Assembly (NCBI GenBank): GCA_949358305.1
Contig: OX442318.1
Span: forward strand, 14,118,517-14,182,516
DNA: 64,000 nt
From: Strigamia acuminata
Lineage: Eukaryota; Arthropoda; Chilopoda; Geophilomorpha; Linotaeniidae
Direction: 5' to 3'
The notes beneath the pieces were generated by a model. It did no database searches, had not been told where the DNA came from, and was given only the letters and a program-made list of their open reading frames with translations. A program made the translations under genes and the position numbers. This document shows positions 58,678 through 64,000 of the stretch, one piece after another. The stretch's first letter is position 1, and the number at the start of each line of letters is the position of its first letter.

Positions 58678-61600
58678 ATTATACATTGATACGAATATTG
58701 TACATCACGACACCTAACAATTTCTTGCCATAAGAGCACTACCTAAATCAGACACTAAATCAGAAAGGTGCAAAAAACATAATTTTCCTTTTGTTTGCTT
58801 TCCTACGTCATCTCCGTGGCAACTGGAGTGATATCAGATTATTTAAACGTGACTCACAAATTTTTATCTTATTTCATTCTTATTTTTGTCATTGATCAAC
58901 CGAAATGGAACGCAACGCATCCAATGCCCCAAACGATGATTCGCCGCTGTTGACGGTTTTATGTCCAAGATATTCGCAAGACAAAATGCCGAGTTTGTAG
59001 GGTGAAAAAACAAATTACCGAGAGCACATTTTCGCAGTGAAACGATCAACGACAATGGAAAAAGACATCCATTGTCATACTGTACATTACACACCAAAAC
59101 TATGTCATGTTTAGTTAGATTGCTCGTCCACATGACACTGGACACCTAAAATGATGGCTCGCCACCGCCTGTGTGCTCACTTTCTAATCTATTTGCTGTG
59201 CCACCTTCTCTTCAGGAGGAAAATTAACTTGCCACAGAGCAAAGGATTACTCCGCTCTAATTAAACATTTACATGCAAAATAAAGGTGACAACTGCTAAG
59301 AGACAACAGTACATACATTACCCACATTCTACAGTTTTGTCATTTACATTTCAGTCTTTTCGCCACTTGATAATTCCACATTGTGTCATTCAAACCATTT
59401 AAAACAGTTCCAATTGTCAATAGATGTAAATGCGTCCAATTTTGGTAAAGCAAAGTCACTTAAACCAGCTGGGAATGACATACCTGACACAATAAGCGGC
59501 TCTTCTGTCTTGTTATTCTTCTTTAAATTTTCCACAGAGGCCAAAATGAGTCTGACACTTATAGTCCATAAAAATCTCTTAAGTAAAAATGCAAACAGGC
59601 ACAAAACGACTCAAGTCGACATTTTGAAACAGATAAAACTGCATATGGTACAATAACTATTACAAAACTGTTGTATTTGTTAATGTTGGGACCATTGTGC
59701 ACTAGAAAGGTCAGAAAGTGGTCGCTGATATAGCTAATGACTAAGAGAGTTCTCAGGAAGTAGTTAACTGGAAGGTCAGTTGCAATTACAAAAAGGCAAA
59801 CCTGGGCGTAAAGTCTGTTTCACTTTAACAGTACACGTGAGGTGAGCTAACTCACCTGCAAAATGCACACAGGTCTTCAGAGTAAAATGCAAAAATAGTT
59901 TGTTTCATGGAAAGATAAGCCTTTTATATGTTTTGCATTGATGCACCCCAAATTCACAAACTACTAGTAACTGTAAAGTTGCAAACCAAAAAGCCCGATT
60001 TAAGTTTTCGTATTCAAAAAAAAAAATGTGATGTCCATTACATGCTGGCAATTGAAATTGTGAGTAATTTCATGTTTTTCCACTAGACGTCAAACAATGA
60101 ATTGCACGCAAGAAACCCAGTATATCTTCAACATAAGCATGCGTGATTGTAAACATCCCGTAGTATTACAAATGGGAATAGCAGCTATTCAATTTATCAC
60201 GTAACTTGTAAAGTCACAAGTTGCAGTGTGTGCTTACTTGGACATGCTACTCTATTGACCGAGTAAATCCAATGCAACGTCATCTGGGCTGATTCATTGG
60301 AATGGGTGGACGAACCAGAGAACCAACTTAAGGAGTCAATAATTCTCCCTTGACAGAAATAAAAGCCAGAAACATCAGCAAATAAAACCTATTGCTTCCA
60401 TCTACCAATTTTCTTCTTCTTGGCCATCTCGGCTCAATCACAAACTATCAGATTATGCACAACTTGCAATATTTCCCATCCCCTATGCTCTTCTGGGTCC
60501 CACATTGCTATACAGAAGCAAATCGTGAATTTTGAATGCCTACCATGTGCTAAAACGACCGATGCATTTATCTAACAACATCAATGACTGTGTGTCACAA
60601 AACAGTCTCGTTGTGGGTGATAACATGTCTTAGGTGCTTCGGAATAAGTTTATCTCAGCCAAATAAGAGCATTTGTCTTTAAAAATGCAACAAATTGCAC
60701 TTTACTGTTACGATAGGTATAAACATGTTTTACAGCTTAGCACCACTCTATAAGTAATGGTTGGCTGGTGCATTTCGTTAGTTACTATTCCGGAGAAATA
60801 ATGTGTGCATTAGATGAGCATTGGGTTGGTGAGAGAGTAGATAATAAAACTATTTCCATGCCAATATCAATGCCTATCAAATTGTATACAGTTTGCATGA
60901 ATTATTTCTTAGTTTACTGCATTTAAATCGTGTTTAGTTGAGATTAATTTTGTCCAATCCACCTGCCATTGGGAGTTTCTAGTAATGAAGCCGTAAGTAG
61001 AACACCTGCGTGGGAATTTAAGCCATGAAAGCCGCAATCTGTGGGATGACTTTTGTAAGGATCCAACCTTACGGAAACAGCATCTTAGTCACTTTTAACT
61101 CTCCAAGGTTCAACAGCATACATACTTGGGTGCAAATTTCCGACTATGTTTGTTTTGGAATGCATCTATTCAATACTCGAATAATCCTTATCATCCATGT
61201 TTATATGACAGTTGTGCATGTTACTCGAAATATTCCGTGCATGTAAACATAGTACAAGTATTACAGTCTCAGAAACTGGAAATCAATTTCAACCGCAACA
61301 ACAAACACCACACAAAGAAAAAAGAAGCAATAAAGTGAGGTGTGAGTTTAGTCATTTGTGTCTTCTCGTCTGGCTATAGAGCTGATCTCTGTGTTTTACA
61401 ACACTGGTTTACTTTGGGATGATTTCTCTTTACTAAGGTAATCTTGTAGTTGTAAAATGTAGGTATGTGCACCCACAAACATTGCGGAAGAAGAAAAGAA
61501 GTTCAGATCCAGTGCCAATCCCATAAGGTTTGCTCCACAATTACACCCACTGATCTCCAACAAATTGTCTAACATAAATGTAACCATACCAACATATAAA

Positions 61601-62200
61601 TCCAAAGTAAATGAACAGCCTTGTGTGTTTGTCTGTTGCACTGATCGATTTTGCAAACCCATGGTGCAGAAGAATGTGCCACCCTCAATGATCCATCTTT
61701 CAACTTATTTTGAATTCGCATTTTCTATATACACCCCTCTCCTGCTTAGTGGTAAATAAAAAAAAGTAATTTTGTAGTACTCTACTCGTTGTTGTTACCG
61801 CTGAAACACACATCTTCTAAAATCATTCGGCAGAATCAGAAAAGAGTGGAAACATGGTTAAGGGCGCTCAAATACGCCCAGCAATAAGTGTGCTAAGGAT
61901 AGGAAAAAAACAAACATGGCGTCCTTTTTTTATTCCCTTTAGTGGCATTTGTCACAAATGGGTATGTCAAAAACACATGCATGCAAATATACACCATGAA
62001 TACGTAATGACATTGCTATTAAGTGCAGTTAACAACTTCCTCGCATTTCTAATTCCCATAATTATTTGTTTATGCTAAACTGATAATGCGATTCTCAAAC
62101 TACGCTGAAGTTGGCACAGCATTACATCCGAGTAGGCGGTGTGGACAGGAGGCTCCTCAGCCAGGAGTGACTAAGGCTGTTTCTTGATTTTTCACGTGTT
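58678..62200. other. AT-rich noncoding DNA
   Basis: Small hairpins at 59840-59857 (AGGTGAG-CTAA-CTCACCT) and near 60187-60207 are the only structure seen. Open frames are short with no domain. Confidence 0.45.
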
Positions 62201-62280
62201 CTTGGGTTTTTTCTTAACAAGGAAGGGCCAGCACCCCCCTTGACCTCCCCCTCCCCTCGCAAACCTCACCTTAACTGGTT
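62201..62280 (-). repeat. GC-rich repeat block, copy 2 (inverted)
   Basis: On the minus strand: CCAGTTAAGGTGAGGTTTGC, GAGGGGAGGGGGAGGTCAAG, GGCCCTTCCTTGTTAAG and AAAAAACCCAAG. It corresponds to 39475-39560 with substitutions and a G-rich expansion. Confidence 0.5.
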
Positions 62281-62789
62281 ATTTTAATGTGATGGGGAAT
62301 TGGGCACTTATTTAGTCGCGATATGGTTAGTATGCATTAGTCATTCCTGGTTTGTGTCTATAATTTAATTGGTCGAAGCCCCCTGTCGCCAAGCACGTCT
62401 TTACATTCGTCATAGTTCTATGGACAGACCGATACTCAATGTATAACTTAATTCAATGCTCCTGCTGCCTAACCAATAATTATTTCTAGGTTATTATTCA
62501 TAAAACAAAAACACATCGACAATATTTTCTTAACACAGCAATGTTATGTTTGCATCTTCACACCTAACCGTAATGTCAATATTGACTTATGATAAATTTC
62601 TATTCCAATGGCACATTCGTTTCCGTGCTCGGAAACCTATATTACCAGTTACAACACATGTTGTTCGTGCTACAGTTACATCAAATGAAGCATTGTAACT
62701 TTCATGTAATAACAAAAGCCTTCATTTGCAATTCAAATGACTAAAAATCAAGACTAAATGTTGGGGATCACAACTTTTTGTCTTCCCCT

Positions 62790-62906
62790 TTATTTCTTCT
62801 GCAAGAAATCAATCAGCAGCAGCTTCACTGCAACAACAGTTTTGTCTTTCAGTGGGAAGCGGAAATGGCCCAGAGTTGGTGACTCTGTTACCTTCCGCTG
62901 TGCCGG
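62790..62906 (-). CDS. Candidate terminal exon or coding-like fragment (ambiguous strand)
   Basis: The minus strand shows a tatag acceptor-like end at 62907-62908, then 38 open codons (includes GHFRFPLKDKTVVAVK and LLLIDFLQKK) and a TAA whose surroundings contain AATAAA. Composition is less AT-biased than the flanks. However, the plus strand over the same bases also has a good acceptor-like tract (tttgtctttcag near 62850) and open frames, one ending VGDSVTFRCAGYK then stop. The block may be a real exon on either strand or a transposon or pseudogene fragment. No family is recognised. Confidence 0.18.
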   Translation of the reverse strand, partial: PAQRKVTESPTLGHFRFPLKDKTVVAVKLLLIDFLQKK

Positions 62907-64000
62907 CTATAAATAAAATTACTGCTTTCATAGTCGTTGCTTGCTCAGACTTGGTCGCTACAGAGTGTGATCATTAGACAAATTCAACATACACCACAGG
63001 ATAAAAAATTGAGAAATAACGACATCAAAAACAATTTAAAATTTAGGGTTGTTCAATGATTAATAAAGTTTGGGTATATAAACAGGAAAATATGGTGAAT
63101 ATTTTACAATTCATTAGAAATGCTCCGAAAACAAACCACAAAACATCTCAAGTGACACTAACCACTTAAATACCACTATCGTGCACAAGTTGTAGGTGAT
63201 GCATATTTAGGAATGCCTGAGCACACATCACCTTGGGAGAAAATTCAACACCCATTAAGAATCCAATGTTTACCGATTAATTTGTACAACGATCGTGTTT
63301 ACCGATAAAATCCTTAGAGTGCGCGAATTTTTAATTTGGTTCATGTCTTGAAGGTCATTCCAGGGTCAACTTCATTGTTTTCAATTTTCACCAACAGTTT
63401 TTCGCGCAGATTCTTAATCCATGCATAAAAATAACCCACGTTTGTCTGAATTTTTTTTTTCATTTGACGACTATTTTGTCTGAAAAAAAATCTGTTTTTA
63501 GCCCATATCTCTGCAACAATGCCACATAAGCAAATTCCAACCTCACCAATCGATTTTTTTACGTCATTCCCTATTGATTGAGCACTTTTTAAGCGGTTTT
63601 TAATTTTTGGCTCATTTTGGGAAAAATGGTCAAAATATACTGTAGTAGATGCGTTCAAATTGATTAAGAAAAATTTGCTTAAGTTGATAATGAAATTTCC
63701 AATGAAACTGATTGATTATAAGCAAAATTAGTCTTATTCAATGTAATCATAATTTAATTTGAATTTACTTAACACGCCAGCAGTAATTTTGCAATTTTCA
63801 CCAAAACTTAGCAATTGTTTATGTTGATTAAAATAAAACTACTGAAGATAAATTTGTAAAAACTTAATTGGTAATTCGATTACAGAGCAATGAGTACTCA
63901 AATCACCAGTGGTAATAAATTAAATTTGGGTCACATTGGAAGTTGGAAGAACCTAAAAACCGCGTACCAAAGTTGTTGGAAAACTTTCCTCTCAACTTTA
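62907..64000. other. AT-rich noncoding DNA
   Basis: The 105-codon minus frame at 63341-63658 has no recognised domain. Pieces of the AATTGATTAAGAAAAATTTG dispersed repeat lie near 63.65-63.70 kb. Confidence 0.4.

Noticed and set aside
62840-62900. Ig-like domain reading VGDSVTFRCAGYK on the plus strand
   Set aside because: Only about 13 residues fit, a stop follows at once, and no other Ig-domain residues are present.
1-64000. Bacterial or viral gene cluster
   Set aside because: No long frames, no ribosome-binding-site pattern, no rRNA or intact tRNA, and no phage or plasmid hallmark on either strand.

Overview
The window looks like animal (metazoan) nuclear DNA, most likely from an invertebrate. 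It is AT-rich and has no long uninterrupted reading frames, no operon-like packing and no bacterial or viral gene order. It does have a spliced-type first coding exon under a GC-rich promoter, many short inverted-repeat transposons with TA or 8-bp target duplications, a tRNA-derived SINE head and simple repeats. I cannot name the species. Most open frames of 60-185 codons are what chance gives in AT-rich DNA or lie inside repeats, so very few are annotated as coding.

Gene content. The only coding exon I support well is on the minus strand at about 53.85-53.91 kb. It has a start codon in good context, a signal-peptide-like 21-residue leader and a consensus splice donor in phase 1. Just upstream lies a GC-rich promoter-like block (about 54.06-54.25 kb) with a GC box, an AP-1 site, an NRF1-like site and a perfect CRE. 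The gene is transcribed leftwards, so most of the window to the left is probably its first intron or introns. One phase-compatible candidate exon is noted at 22.72-22.86 kb with low confidence. DNA to the right of about 54.3 kb is mostly upstream or intergenic, with one ambiguous coding-like block at 62.8-62.9 kb.

Repeat layout. 0-13 kb: hAT-like remnants, tandem direct repeats, a GC-rich TA-flanked MITE and a 45-bp-arm foldback. 14-22 kb: TA-type MITEs, two pogo-like MITEs (one split by another element), two copies of a 340-bp dispersed repeat, and a 369-bp foldback centred on a perfect 36-bp palindrome. 25.0-27.0 kb: a 1.9-kb GC-rich composite with outer inverted repeats, a 210-bp-arm inner palindrome, GC-rich subrepeats, a 27-bp tandem array, a nested 155-bp hAT MITE with a perfect 8-bp duplication, and a broken fragment resembling the UHM domain of RBM39-type splicing factors. 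30-52 kb: more dispersed repeats, including a MITE insertion whose empty site survives in a paralogous repeat. 56.2-57.1 kb: a dense run of short perfect stem-loops.

The two most unusual regions are the nested GC-rich composite at 25-27 kb and the stem-loop cluster at 56.2-57.1 kb. Everything was read by eye. Family assignments rest on remembered motifs and have not been checked against a database.
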